Below, one piece after another: positions 54,662-64,000 of a stretch of DNA of 64,000 nt (its first letter is position 1; every line of letters starts with the position of its first letter). This DNA comes from Burkholderiales bacterium. GTDB lineage: Bacteria > Pseudomonadota > Gammaproteobacteria > Burkholderiales > Nitrosomonadaceae. The stretch covers positions 558,001 through 622,000 of the forward strand of contig JACKLR010000002.1 in the NCBI GenBank assembly GCA_024235795.1. Reading direction: 5' to 3'. The notes under the pieces are model-generated. The model saw only the letters and a list, made by a program, of their open reading frames with translations, did not search any database and was not told the DNA's origin. The position numbers and the translations under genes are program-made.

Positions 54662-54680
54662 AATTTAATCCTCTTGTCTC

Positions 54681-56594
54681 TTAACCAATTCGAAGTATGG
54701 AATCAAAAAGGGTGCTGCTGATTTCGATCACTTTGCTTGATGCTTGAAAAGCATGCTGGTAGCGTAATAGATTAGCTGCTTCTTCATTCAAATTGACACC
54801 TGAAATAGCTTCTATTGATTGTTCAGTTTGTGCTACTAGATTGGCTTGTGCCTTGCTGGTAATTTCCAGTTCCCTTGTTTTATTACCAATCAGACTGACC
54901 ATTTGACCATATGCAGCTTGGAATGACGCTGTGCCGCCAGCCATAGTATTTTGTGTCTGGAGTTCAGCCAGCAATAATGCATTGCGGTTATCGGCATTAC
55001 CATTGTTATTAGGTTCAATGGTAAACACATCACCTGCTGCAGGTGTTCCGCTAATCTGAACAGTCCAGCCATTAAAGGTGATGTCAGCACTATCTGTAAA
55101 TACTTGGTTATTTGCCGGCAATCCAGCGCCGACACCAGTAACGTCAAACTGACCGTCATAGGGTGAATGAAACGTGATGGCGACAGGTTGCTGCAGATCT
55201 GGATCAATTGGCAATGGATTGATGCTGCCTTGGCTAATAGTGGCATTACCGGTGTTGGAAAGTGCTGATTCAGTACGTACAGGTGCGGCCGCAGCAATAG
55301 CCGCTGTATCTGAAATGTTTACTGCAATGTTTTTTGCGCCGTTGATAGCTGGTTGAATCAGGAACCTTTCATTGGCATTGATAGTGGCATTAGTGACGCT
55401 GACACCATCTATAATCAACGGTGAACCTATTGTGGGTGCCGCAGCACTGCTGACAGAATTATTATCTGATAAACGAGTTAGTGTGTAGTTCGTGCCATCA
55501 TATGAAAACTGATAATCACTGGTTGTTAAAGCGTTGACATCACTGAAACTGGCAGTGATGCTAGATGCAGGGTTGTTGCCAGCTGATGAAAAAACCTGTG
55601 GACTGGGTACAGTAAAAAAATCGGTTCCCAGAACACCATTGAGATCTAGACCTAGGCGGTGCTGTACATTAAAAGCCTGGGCCAAATTGAGTGCAATACG
55701 GCCTAATGAGTTTTGCGCTACATTTAGTGACTCATTGCGAAAATCCAGAATGCCGCCTAAACTGCCCCCCTGAATCTGATTTTCTGGCAAAATAGTTGTT
55801 TTATTACCGTTTACAAGACCAACAGTGACTTGTTGCGGATTTTCTGGCGATATCATCGCCTTGAGCGTCATGGACTGCGTTCCGACTACCAATGCCTGTC
55901 CAGTACCTATAAAAACGTTCAGCGTTCCATCACTTTGTTTTACCACGTCTGTATTGACAAGCTTACTTAGCTGATGGATTAGTTCATCTCGCTGATCGAG
56001 CATATCATTTGGCGCATGCCCACCAGAGGCGCCTTCGGCCATCACTATATTGTTATTAATTTCCGAGATTTGTTTTGCCAAGGAATTTATTTCACCGACA
56101 TGACTTTTGATTTCAGTGTTAGCACCGTCCTGCATTTCAGATAAACGCTGGTCCAGGCTATGAAAACGTGAAACCAAAGATTCTGCATTACTGATCAGAG
56201 CCTGTCGTGAAGGTACAGATGAAGGGTTTGCCGCCACATCATTGACACCACTAAAAAAATCTTGCAATGCGGGCGACAATCCGGAAACAGGATCAGCCAA
56301 TAAATTGTCAATTTGCTTGATCTGAGAATAATGGCTATCCAACTGACTGCTCTGCGTTTGCACTTGCAATAATTGGGTAGTTAAGAACTGATTGTGAATG
56401 CGTTGAACAGTTGTTATATTAACTCCGCGACCAATAAAACCAGCGCCCGAGGAGAGCGGGATATTGGTGCTCTGAATGGCTTCTTGACGCGTATATCCTG
56501 GTGTATCAGCGTTAGTTATGTTATGGCTTGTTGTAAGCAGGTTGGTTTGTGCTGCATTCAAGCCGGAGATGCCTGTGCCTAGAATATTTCCCAT
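54681..56594 (-). CDS. flgK: FlgK, hook-associated protein 1
   Basis: A 637-residue protein. The N-terminal signature LGTGISGLNAAQTNLLTTSH followed by NITNADTPGYTRQEAIQ, and the C-terminal GVNLNEEAANLLRYQHAFQA, mark FlgK; a central expanded domain is rich in Thr/Asn/Val. It is slightly longer than the 550-residue E. coli form through that domain. Between flgJ and flgL, as in the standard operon. Confidence 0.95.
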   Translation of the reverse strand: MGNILGTGISGLNAAQTNLLTTSHNITNADTPGYTRQEAIQSTNIPLSSGAGFIGRGVNITTVQRIHNQFLTTQLLQVQTQSSQLDSHYSQIKQIDNLLADPVSGLSPALQDFFSGVNDVAANPSSVPSRQALISNAESLVSRFHSLDQRLSEMQDGANTEIKSHVGEINSLAKQISEINNNIVMAEGASGGHAPNDMLDQRDELIHQLSKLVNTDVVKQSDGTLNVFIGTGQALVVGTQSMTLKAMISPENPQQVTVGLVNGNKTTILPENQIQGGSLGGILDFRNESLNVAQNSLGRIALNLAQAFNVQHRLGLDLNGVLGTDFFTVPSPQVFSSAGNNPASSITASFSDVNALTTSDYQFSYDGTNYTLTRLSDNNSVSSAAAPTIGSPLIIDGVSVTNATINANERFLIQPAINGAKNIAVNISDTAAIAAAAPVRTESALSNTGNATISQGSINPLPIDPDLQQPVAITFHSPYDGQFDVTGVGAGLPANNQVFTDSADITFNGWTVQISGTPAAGDVFTIEPNNNGNADNRNALLLAELQTQNTMAGGTASFQAAYGQMVSLIGNKTRELEITSKAQANLVAQTEQSIEAISGVNLNEEAANLLRYQHAFQASSKVIEISSTLFDSILRIG

Positions 56595-56664
56595 TGCTGT
56601 AATCGAGTAATCAACTATTTATATATAACAATCTTTATGTAGAAACGGCAAAGAAATTAAGAAA

Positions 56665-57732
56665 TTAAATTGCCTCCTGATGGAACAAAACCGAGTTGTT
56701 TAATATGCGTAATAGCTTGTTTGCATACTGAGGATCTGTTGCATAGCCTGCTTTTTGTAGTCCATTGGCAAACTCAGCGGCATTTTGAGTGTTGAGTACT
56801 TCTGCGTAGCGCGGGTTATTGGACAACAAATTGGCGTAATCCCGAAATCCTTCTTCATATGAATTATAGGCTCGGAATTTCTCAACTATTTTTTGCGGTA
56901 CTCCATTGATGAATTCAGTAGTCATTGTTTCAACTACTTCGCCTTCCCAGTTTCTTCCGGCCTTAATTCCAAAGAGATTGTGGCTTGGTGAATTATCCGG
57001 ATGACGTATTTCATATTTGCCCCAACCGCTTTCAAGTGCGGCCTGAGCCAACATAAAATGTGCAGGAACGCCAGTAGATTCAGATGCAATGCTGGCGTAC
57101 GGTAAGAGTGAACTAAAAAATTCTGATGTCTTGTCTGATTTCATGCTAACTGTTGTGTGCTCGGATGTTGAGTTCACAGACAGTTTTGTTGCGGTTTGAT
57201 GATCTGGCCACAGCTGATGCGACATGTCAGCTTCAGGGATAGCAGGTGAAATAACCGCTGCATTGGGTTTGGGTGAGATGGGTGCAGCATGCTGACTTGA
57301 CCTGGGTTGCTCAAACTGGTCCGTTGCCGGAACATTTGGCTGATTATCAGGTTGAATCGTCGCTTTATTAAGGGATGAAAGGTGTTCTTCTTCGGCTTTT
57401 TCAAGGGATTCTTGTGGCTCGGGAATATTATAAGTGCGCGTGAGTTGCTCAACCATGATATCGGCTAATCCGATTCCTTTTGTTGACATGCTTTGAGCCA
57501 GTTGTTGATCGTACATCTCTGTATAAAATTGGGTCTGCTGACTGTCTATCAGACCACTTTTTAGCGTAGCGTCTCGCATACTTTTAACCAACATTTGCAA
57601 AAACAGTGCTTCAAATTGTTTGGCTGCTTCTTGTAGCGCTTTTTTCGAATCCTGTTTTGACAGCAGATGAAGATCATCAATACTTTTTGTATCAATGGCA
57701 AGCCTGCTGCTCATGTCAAGTGAATTAATCAT
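56665..57732 (-). CDS. flgJ: FlgJ, rod-capping protein with muramidase domain
   Basis: A 355-residue bifunctional protein. The N-terminal rod-cap domain (AKQFEALFLQMLVKSMRDA, about residues 37-55) is followed by a Pro/Gln-rich linker, and a C-terminal glucosaminidase domain that opens peptidoglycan for the rod (HFMLAQAALESGWGKYEIR, then HNLFGIKAGRNWEG and FRAYNSYEEGFRDYANLL). The likely catalytic Glu is in ALESGWG. Full length. Confidence 0.95.
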   Translation of the reverse strand: MINSLDMSSRLAIDTKSIDDLHLLSKQDSKKALQEAAKQFEALFLQMLVKSMRDATLKSGLIDSQQTQFYTEMYDQQLAQSMSTKGIGLADIMVEQLTRTYNIPEPQESLEKAEEEHLSSLNKATIQPDNQPNVPATDQFEQPRSSQHAAPISPKPNAAVISPAIPEADMSHQLWPDHQTATKLSVNSTSEHTTVSMKSDKTSEFFSSLLPYASIASESTGVPAHFMLAQAALESGWGKYEIRHPDNSPSHNLFGIKAGRNWEGEVVETMTTEFINGVPQKIVEKFRAYNSYEEGFRDYANLLSNNPRYAEVLNTQNAAEFANGLQKAGYATDPQYANKLLRILNNSVLFHQEAI

Positions 57733-57743
57733 TACTCGTTTCC

Positions 57744-58871
57744 CTATATGATTTCTAGTTCTGCACGTAATGAACCGGCTGCTTTTAATGCTTGAAGGAT
57801 AGATAATAAATCCTGTGTGGTTGCACCGATAGCGGTTAATGCTTTGACGACTTCGCCCAGATCTGCACCGCTGGGTAAAAGTATTAGATTTCCTTCGTCA
57901 CTGCGTATCTCAACTTGTGCGCGTTGAGCAACGACAGTTTCTCCGCGTTCAGCAAATGGTCCGGGTTGACTGATAATGGGCTCATTATTGATGATGATAG
58001 ATAGATTGCCATGTGCAATGGCACTTGACTCCAGTGTAACTGCCTGATTCATGGCGACTGAACCGGTACGTGAATTAACAATTACTTTTGCTGCATCTTT
58101 AGCCGGCGTGATATCAAGATTCTCGATTTGTGAAATGAACATGACACGTTGGTTATTTTCAGTGGGTGTGCTAACTTGAATTGATCGGCCATCAATTGCT
58201 TTAGCCGCGCCGGGGTATGAGTTATTAATAGCATTTACAATACGTTTGACATTTGTGAAATTGGTTGTATTAAGTTCCAGGTTAATATATCCCGTTTGTC
58301 CGAGTGCGGAAGGTACCTCGCGCTCAACTGTCGCACCGCCACTAATCCTTCCAGCGTTCAAATGATTAACCTGCACGCTACTGCCTGCGGCGGCTGCACC
58401 GGCGCCACCAACCAATACGTTGCCTTGAGCCATGGCATAAATTTGGTTGTCAACACCTTTTAAAGGCGTCATTAGAAGTGTGCCACCACGCAAACTTTTC
58501 GAATTACCCATAGATGAAACAGTAACATCGATCAGTTGGCCTGGTCTGGCAAAAGCTGGTAATGTTGCAGTCACCATCACCGCTGCAACATTTCGTAGTT
58601 GTAAATTTGTTCCGGGTGGCAAGTTGATACCCAATTGCCCAAGCATGCTGATGATACTTTGAACGGTGAATGGTGTTTGTGTTGTCTGATCACCGCTGCC
58701 GTCAAGCCCAACGACAAGTCCATACCCAATTAATTGGTTGCTGCGCACACCTTGTATACTGGCCAGATCCTTGATACGTTCAGCCTGGGAGACACCTGGT
58801 ATCAATAGCAATATAGTAAGAAGAAAGCAAGTTAGCGTGGATCTTGTCATAAATTGTATGGATTTCATCAA
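57744..58871 (-). CDS. flgI: FlgI, flagellar P-ring protein
   Basis: A 375-residue periplasmic protein with a signal peptide (STLTCFLLTILLLIPGVSQA). Conserved blocks RIKDLASIQGVRSNQLIGYG, GLDGSGDQTTQTPFT, NVAAVMVTATLPAFARPGQ and the C-terminal LIPSGADLGEV-like LLPSGADLGEVVKALTAIGA are all present. It builds the ring around the rod at the peptidoglycan layer. Confidence 0.97.
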   Translation of the reverse strand: MMKSIQFMTRSTLTCFLLTILLLIPGVSQAERIKDLASIQGVRSNQLIGYGLVVGLDGSGDQTTQTPFTVQSIISMLGQLGINLPPGTNLQLRNVAAVMVTATLPAFARPGQLIDVTVSSMGNSKSLRGGTLLMTPLKGVDNQIYAMAQGNVLVGGAGAAAAGSSVQVNHLNAGRISGGATVEREVPSALGQTGYINLELNTTNFTNVKRIVNAINNSYPGAAKAIDGRSIQVSTPTENNQRVMFISQIENLDITPAKDAAKVIVNSRTGSVAMNQAVTLESSAIAHGNLSIIINNEPIISQPGPFAERGETVVAQRAQVEIRSDEGNLILLPSGADLGEVVKALTAIGATTQDLLSILQALKAAGSLRAELEII

Positions 58872-58873
58872 AT

Positions 58874-59581
58874 CTAGAATGGTGAAATATTGAGGAAGAA
58901 ACGTGATAACCAGCCCATTGTTTGTGCTTCATCGATATATCCATTTGCGCGATATTCAATACGGGCATCCGCCACTTGTACAGATGAAACGGTATTATTC
59001 GTAATATTTATCGGATTAATAATTCCTGACAGGCGAATAAATTCCTGGCCTCGATTAATGCCGATTTGTTTTTCTCCGCTAACCAACAAATTTCCGTTGG
59101 GAAGTACTTCGATAACGGTTACCGTGATCGTACCAGTAAAATCGTTGTTGCTGGAACTTGCACCCTGGCCGTCGAATGTATTGTTGGATGCTGCTTCTAG
59201 CTCTGTTCCACCCAGAAAGTTTAATGGCACGCCGAGGATGGCCGTAGGGATTGAAAAATCGATGCTGCCTGAGCGATCTATATTACTGCCCGACCGTTTG
59301 CTTGCATTGGTCCTTTCATTTAGCGTGACAATAATCGTATCACCGACACCTCGCGCACGGCGATCTTCAAAAAGTGGCGTATACCGTGTGACAGGGCTAC
59401 TACTTATGTTTTGGAAAATTCCACCATTTGCTTCGGTGACTACCACGGGTTGCTGTGGTCGTGAAGATGCAGGTTGATGAATGCTGGATGATGGTGTTAC
59501 TGCACATCCTGATACGACTATAACCAGAATAATTAAAAGCAAAGTTGGTATTTTATTTTGTGGCAGTAAACAGTAAATCAT
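58874..59581 (-). CDS. flgH: FlgH, flagellar L-ring lipoprotein
   Basis: A 235-residue lipoprotein with lipobox VVSGC (Cys near residue 26). The blocks [40 protein letters not shown] and [20 protein letters not shown] are typical of FlgH, which forms the outer-membrane bushing. It ends just before flgI. Confidence 0.96.
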   Translation of the reverse strand: MIYCLLPQNKIPTLLLIILVIVVSGCAVTPSSSIHQPASSRPQQPVVVTEANGGIFQNISSSPVTRYTPLFEDRRARGVGDTIIVTLNERTNASKRSGSNIDRSGSIDFSIPTAILGVPLNFLGGTELEAASNNTFDGQGASSSNNDFTGTITVTVIEVLPNGNLLVSGEKQIGINRGQEFIRLSGIINPINITNNTVSSVQVADARIEYRANGYIDEAQTMGWLSRFFLNISPF

Positions 59582-59607
59582 TGCGCGTTCCAGTTTTCCA
59601 AATAACT

Positions 59608-60390
59608 CTATAATTGTGCTAACCGTTGCAGCATTTGATCTGAAGTTTCAATTGATTTGGAATTGATTTCGTAAGCACGTTGTGTTTGAATCATGCCTAC
59701 CAGTTCTTCCACGACGTTGACATTTGATGTTTCAACAAAACCCTGATTTAGCAAACCCAAACCATTTGTTCCGGGCGCATTGGGGTTTGCGACACCGCTG
59801 GAGGCTGTTGGTAAGTAAAGGTTTTCACCAATTTTTTGTAAGCCTGCGGGATTAATAAAGCTTGCCAACTGAATGTTTCCGACTTGTATTGGTGTTGCAG
59901 AACCGGGAACCAAGGCTGAAACCGTACCATCACGTGCGACGGTAATGCTTAATGTGTTCGGTGGAATGGTGATGGCTGGTTGTATAACATAACCGCTTGA
60001 GGTAACAAATTGCCCGTTGATGTCAGACTGAAAAGCGCCGTCTCGGGTATAAGCCGTTGTACCATCAGGCATTAATACTTGAAAGAAGCCCTCGCCTTGT
60101 ATTGCGATATCGCGCGAATTGCCCGTTTGTTGCAGGCTTCCCTGTGTAAAAATACTTTCTGTTGCAACAGGACGAACACCTACGCCGAGCTGCAACCCGG
60201 AAGGTAATTGGGTTTGCTGGGATGATTGTGCACCAGGCTGACGAATGGTTTGATAAAGCAAGTCTTCAAAAACAGCGCGCGCGCGTTTAAATCCATTAGT
60301 ACTGACGTTTGCCAAGTTGTTGGAAATGACGTCCATTTTGGTTTGTTGGGCGTCAAGACCGGTTTTTGAAATCCATAATGAGCGTATCAT
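59608..60390 (-). CDS. flgG: FlgG, distal rod protein
   Basis: A 260-residue protein, the standard FlgG length. N-terminal [20 protein letters not shown] followed by [16 protein letters not shown], the central [20 protein letters not shown], and the C-terminal [19 protein letters not shown] are diagnostic. It forms the distal rod. Confidence 0.97.
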   Translation of the reverse strand: MIRSLWISKTGLDAQQTKMDVISNNLANVSTNGFKRARAVFEDLLYQTIRQPGAQSSQQTQLPSGLQLGVGVRPVATESIFTQGSLQQTGNSRDIAIQGEGFFQVLMPDGTTAYTRDGAFQSDINGQFVTSSGYVIQPAITIPPNTLSITVARDGTVSALVPGSATPIQVGNIQLASFINPAGLQKIGENLYLPTASSGVANPNAPGTNGLGLLNQGFVETSNVNVVEELVGMIQTQRAYEINSKSIETSDQMLQRLAQL

Positions 60391-60429
60391 AATTTACTCC
60401 AGTCGTATTATTTTGGTTTTTGTTATAGA

Positions 60430-61173
60430 TTATGCTCTGATAACCATTATTTCGCTGGCTTGTTGAGCATTGCGTTCTGCACTTTCAAGTACTTTCATAT
60501 GCATATCAAACTGGCGGGCCAAAGCTATCATGCTGACCATTTCGTGAACCAGATTGACATTGCTGCCTTCAAGCGCGCCGTTGACCAATGTGACATTGGC
60601 ATCAGGGAGTGGGACAGTCTCATCCTTCATTCGGAAAAGCCCATCCGCACCTTTTACTAGCTGGCCTTCAGGCGGATCAACAAGTTTGATGCGACCAACG
60701 ATGGCAACAGTATTAGGCAAGGGCGTAATCGGCACGGCAGAAACAGTACCGTCTTTTGCAATGGTGATACGGTTGTCCTGGGGCACGGTAATGATTCCGG
60801 CGTCGCCTTTTACATTAAGGCCGTTATTTGTCTGTAAAACTCCATTAGGGCTGATCTGTAAACTGCCATGACGAGTATACGCTTCTTTGCCGTTAGGCAG
60901 CTCGACTGCGATCCAGCCCGAGCCGCGAATCGCAACGTCAAGATTGCGATCGGTCTGTTGAATTGGACCCGGTGTGAAATCTGCACCAGTTGTTGAGTCG
61001 ATGACAAAGGCGCGTGTCGGTAATCCATCACCATAAACCGGAACCGCACGAAACGCATTTGTTTCAGCGCGATAACCCGTAGTTGATGCGTTGGCTAGAT
61101 TGTGGGATACCGTTGCTTTTTGATTCAGCGTATGTGCAGCACCGGTCATTGCAGTATAAATTAAGCGATCCAT
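60430..61173 (-). CDS. flgF: FlgF, proximal rod protein
   Basis: A 247-residue rod protein. The N-terminal MDRLIYTAMTGAAHTLNQKA and the blocks LDVAIRGSGWIAVELPNG and VHEMVSMIALARQFDMHMK are typical of FlgF. About 40 bases separate it from flgG on one side, and 14 from flgE on the other. Confidence 0.96.
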   Translation of the reverse strand: MDRLIYTAMTGAAHTLNQKATVSHNLANASTTGYRAETNAFRAVPVYGDGLPTRAFVIDSTTGADFTPGPIQQTDRNLDVAIRGSGWIAVELPNGKEAYTRHGSLQISPNGVLQTNNGLNVKGDAGIITVPQDNRITIAKDGTVSAVPITPLPNTVAIVGRIKLVDPPEGQLVKGADGLFRMKDETVPLPDANVTLVNGALEGSNVNLVHEMVSMIALARQFDMHMKVLESAERNAQQASEIMVIRA

Positions 61174-61187
61174 AGTTTATTGGCCAA

Positions 61188-62450
61188 TTAGAGGTTTACC
61201 AGTGTCTGCAAAATGGCATCCTGTGTTTCTATTGTTTTGGCATTTGCCTGGTAGGTACGCTGAGTCGTGATCATACTGACGAGCTCAGCAGTGAGATCTA
61301 CATTTGAATCCTCAACAGCAGAAGATTGAAGAACGCCCATTGTGCCGGTTCTTGGCGCGCCAACCAGCGGTTGACCAGATGCTGATGTTTCAGTCCACTG
61401 GTTATTGCCAATTGGCGATAAACCCTGAGGATTACTAAAATTGGCCAGTACAATCTGTCCAAGTGTTCTGGATTCACCGTTTGTGTAATTGCCACTAATA
61501 ATCCCATCGCCATCAATCGCAAAACCTGCGATGCTGCCAGATGAATAACCATCCTGGCTGAGTGCGTTAACCCCAAAAAAAGTGCCAAACTGCGTGGAGC
61601 CGGTCAAGTCTAAAGTAAAGTCTAATGGTGATGTGGCACCTAACGTGGGATCGATTGTTGCAAGGTCAACTGAAACTGCAATCGGCGTTGCTGGGGCAGT
61701 CAAGTTGCCGTTGCTGTCAAATGTAACCGCCTGGGATGCGCCTCCGTCAAGTGTGACACCAACTGGTACGCCAGCGGGCGTTGTTGAGCCATCAACGGTG
61801 GCAAAAAGATCCCATGTGTTTGATGCATTTTTTTGAAAATATAATGAAAGAATGTGCGAATTGCCCAAACTGTCAAAGATAGTTCCAGAAGTAGTGCCGC
61901 TATACGTAGATGGGTCGGTCGCGTCAAAGATCGGTAGTGGTGCAGGTACAGTGACACGTGAATCCAGATTCAACTCTGCGCTAAAGCTGGTGGTTGAATT
62001 AGGTGCTAGCGCTGCTGTGGATATTCTTAAGCTTGTAGGATCTGCAGCGAGAATATTTCCTGTGGCATCTGTGGCATACCCGGTCAAATTCAAATTATTG
62101 TTATTCACGATGAAACCGTTATCATCAATATGGAATTGACCGTTACGACTGTATGAGACTGCACCGTTGTCGCTCAAGCGGAAAAAACCATTGCCGTTAA
62201 TTGCGATATCCAATGGATTGTTTGTTGTAGTAATGGTGCCTTGAGAGAATTGTTGTGCAACATTTGCAACTTTGGCACCTATGCCGGCATGGTCTCCGGT
62301 TGCGCCAGATAATGAATTCGCGTAGATATCACTAAATTGCGCATGTGCTTGTTTAAAACCAACCGTATTTGCATTTGCAACATTATTCCCAATTACATCA
62401 AGGCTTTGTGAAGCAACACTCAATCCGCTTAATCCATGTTGAAACCCCAT
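61188..62450 (-). CDS. flgE: FlgE, flagellar hook protein
   Basis: A 420-residue hook protein starting at 62450 (MGFQHGLSGLSVASQSLDVI), after an AAGGAGTC ribosome site. The open frame extends to 62675, but those residues overlap flgD and are not family-like. Conserved NNVANANTVGFKQAHAQFSD, NPLDIAINGNGFFRLSD and the C-terminal LTAELVSMITTQRTYQANAK. The variable middle forms the hook surface. Confidence 0.96.
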   Translation of the reverse strand: MGFQHGLSGLSVASQSLDVIGNNVANANTVGFKQAHAQFSDIYANSLSGATGDHAGIGAKVANVAQQFSQGTITTTNNPLDIAINGNGFFRLSDNGAVSYSRNGQFHIDDNGFIVNNNNLNLTGYATDATGNILAADPTSLRISTAALAPNSTTSFSAELNLDSRVTVPAPLPIFDATDPSTYSGTTSGTIFDSLGNSHILSLYFQKNASNTWDLFATVDGSTTPAGVPVGVTLDGGASQAVTFDSNGNLTAPATPIAVSVDLATIDPTLGATSPLDFTLDLTGSTQFGTFFGVNALSQDGYSSGSIAGFAIDGDGIISGNYTNGESRTLGQIVLANFSNPQGLSPIGNNQWTETSASGQPLVGAPRTGTMGVLQSSAVEDSNVDLTAELVSMITTQRTYQANAKTIETQDAILQTLVNL

Positions 62451-62463
62451 GATTGACTCCTTC

Positions 62464-63129
62464 TTAAAATATTTGTTTAATATCTGCCATCCCAACGAGG
62501 CCAAGGTTGCCCATATCCAGTACCGCATCATGTTCGCCGGGGGATACGCTATTGACCTGACCCAGTGATAGCGCGCTGGCAGCGATCTCTCCATCGCCCT
62601 GTTTGGCATTAATGGTAAAACTGTAATTGCCATTGGCAGCAAGACTGCCGCTATCAGTAACACCATCCCAAACAAATGTATTCACGCCGGATGTCTGTGA
62701 ACCCAAATCTAGTGTGCGTACTGCGATACCTGCGCTGTCAAGAATGGTAATGCTTAATTTATCAACCGATTGGGGTAGTTCAAATCCACCGACGGCAGCA
62801 TTTTCTTCAAGGGATAGTGCTGAACCGGGTACCAAGGCTTTATGACCAATCAAATTGGCCGCTTCCATTGTTCGGCTGTCTTCGATTCCAGACAATAACA
62901 GTTGCAACGTATCATTGAGCTTGTCTATGCCGGTCACTGTACTGATTTGTGCAAGTTGACTGGTTACTTCTGCATTATCTAATGGGTTAAGCGGGTCCTG
63001 ATTTTGCATTTGTGTAACAAGTAGCTTTAGAAACCGGTCCTGAGGATTCTCAATACTGTTTTTTTCTGATTTGACAGCGCTATTTGCTGCCTGAAATATC
63101 TGTTTGCTCGTTTCCTGTACCGAATTCAT
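62464..63129 (-). CDS. flgD: FlgD, hook assembly scaffolding protein
   Basis: A 221-residue hook-cap protein. Family signatures are DRFLKLLVTQMQNQDPLNPL followed by DNAEVTSQLAQISTVTGIDK, and the C-terminal Ig-like part with FVWDGVTDSGSLAANGNYSF. It caps the growing hook and is discarded after assembly. Confidence 0.95.
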   Translation of the reverse strand: MNSVQETSKQIFQAANSAVKSEKNSIENPQDRFLKLLVTQMQNQDPLNPLDNAEVTSQLAQISTVTGIDKLNDTLQLLLSGIEDSRTMEAANLIGHKALVPGSALSLEENAAVGGFELPQSVDKLSITILDSAGIAVRTLDLGSQTSGVNTFVWDGVTDSGSLAANGNYSFTINAKQGDGEIAASALSLGQVNSVSPGEHDAVLDMGNLGLVGMADIKQIF

Positions 63130-63143
63130 GCCTATTCGTCTCC

Positions 63144-63548
63144 TTATTGACCGATGGTGAGCGTTTTTTGTAATAACGATTTGGTTGTGTTCATCATGTC
63201 CACATTGTTCTGATACGAGCGTGATGCTGACATCATGTTAACCATTTCATCGACGATATTGACATTCGGTTTGATAATATAGCCATCCTCGTCGGCAAGT
63301 GGATGATTGGGTTCAAAAACCTTTTTCATCGGGGATGAATCATGTACGACACCTGCAACTTTGACGCCGCTGGCGCCGTTTGCATCCGCCTTTAGCGTGC
63401 TAAATACCACTTGACGCCCACGGTAAGGCTCGCCGGAAGAATTTGTAACGCTATCGGCATTTGAAAGATTGCTGGCAACCACATTCAAACGATGGGATTG
63501 AGCAGTCATTGCCGAACTTGCAATATCAAATACTTTGAATAGTGACAT
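63144..63548 (-). CDS. flgC: FlgC, proximal rod protein
   Basis: A 134-residue rod protein. FDIASSAMTAQSHRLNVVAS and NLSNADSVTNSSGEPYRGRQ at the N-terminus and VDEMVNMMSASRSYQNNVDM at the C-terminus are the standard FlgC signatures. It is preceded by flgB with a 2-base gap. Confidence 0.96.
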   Translation of the reverse strand: MSLFKVFDIASSAMTAQSHRLNVVASNLSNADSVTNSSGEPYRGRQVVFSTLKADANGASGVKVAGVVHDSSPMKKVFEPNHPLADEDGYIIKPNVNIVDEMVNMMSASRSYQNNVDMMNTTKSLLQKTLTIGQ

Positions 63549-63550
63549 GG

Positions 63551-63955
63551 TTATCGCTCCTGTATCGCTGTCAGCAGGTTCCTGAATTGCCCGCTGATAA
63601 AGGTCAGGCTTGCATCATATTTAATTGAGTTGTTCGCAAAACGAGTGCGTTCTGCATCCATATCAACGGTATTTCCATCCGCACTGGGTTGCAATGGCAC
63701 ACGATAAAGAATATTGCTGCTAATACCGTTTACTTTGTTTTGGGTGATATGCATTGGTGAAGTCGTAGATAGTGTTGTTGCCGATGTTGTTGGCGAAAGT
63801 TTTTCCTTTAACACACTCGAAAAATCAATATCTTTAGCTTTAAAATTAGGTGTATCAGCATTGGCAACGTTACTAGCAAGCAATTCTTGCCTGGCGGCTC
63901 TTAGTCCTAAAGCCTGCTGATGGAAGTTCAGTGTTTTGTCTAGTTTGCTGAGCAT
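63551..63955 (-). CDS. flgB: FlgB, proximal rod protein
   Basis: A 134-residue rod protein and the first gene of the flagellar operon as visible. LGLRAARQELLASNVANADT followed by PNFKAKDIDFSSVLKEKL, and the C-terminal FANNSIKYDASLTFISGQFR, are typical of FlgB. Upstream, only 45 bases remain in the window, with no recognisable sigma-28 or sigma-54 promoter, so the operon's promoter is outside. Confidence 0.96.
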   Translation of the reverse strand: MLSKLDKTLNFHQQALGLRAARQELLASNVANADTPNFKAKDIDFSSVLKEKLSPTTSATTLSTTSPMHITQNKVNGISSNILYRVPLQPSADGNTVDMDAERTRFANNSIKYDASLTFISGQFRNLLTAIQER

Positions 63956-64000
63956 ATGAATTCCTGAATAGTCGTTTTAATTCATTTAAAGCATTTTCTG

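Overview
The window looks like a chromosome segment of a betaproteobacterium, most likely an ammonia oxidiser of the Nitrosomonas group. That placement is inference from protein character, moderate GC and the mix of insertion sequences; no taxonomic search was possible. It has two parts: an integrated conjugative element (about 1-33256, continuing beyond the left edge) and a core chromosomal segment (33257-64000) that ends in a flagellar operon.

The conjugative element is built like the IncP plasmid RP4. Positions 1-9275 carry a mating-pair-formation operon in the RP4 Tra2 order trbC-D-E-F-G-H-I-J-K-L-N, all on +. Positions 22496-31843 carry the RP4 Tra1 equivalent: primase/ArdC-like protein, small protein, traF, traG, traI and traJ on -, then an oriT with a palindrome and an IncP-type nic sequence (30066-30105), then traK, traL and traM on +. 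An excisionase-like gene and a tyrosine integrase (32076-33233) abut the 3' end of tRNA-Ser(GGA) (33257-33348), the apparent attachment site.

Between the two transfer blocks lies a cargo region (about 9.3-21.4 kb). It has a full IS5-like element and an inverted truncated copy at its borders and a small transposase remnant that truncates trbN. Three gene cassettes with attC-like sites follow, without an integron integrase: a small unknown protein, an Mrr-like endonuclease, and a 556-residue protein with an R-x5-H motif. Next come an IS110/IS1111 element with a non-coding 3' region, a GC-rich structured tract, a large serine recombinase whose 3' end coincides with a partial tRNA-Asn-like sequence, and an AT-rich three-gene operon (GHKL ATPase/STAS-like, DUF4325 STAS-like, membrane coiled-coil). 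That operon and cassettes 2 and 3 are the best candidates for undescribed defence or stress systems.

The core segment holds a secreted unknown protein, dcd, mrp, metG, an NTF2-like protein, yggS, a Mth938-like protein, a lytic transglycosylase, a BepA-like M48 protease and a UMF1-type transporter. Then comes a large membrane-protein gene (45216-49983) broken by two single-base frameshifts and by an ISAs1 element with a perfect 8-bp target duplication. Heme A synthase, smpB, ratA, rnfH and a secreted unknown protein follow, and then the flgBCDEFGHIJKL operon on -, which builds the flagellar rod, hook, P and L rings and hook-filament junction.
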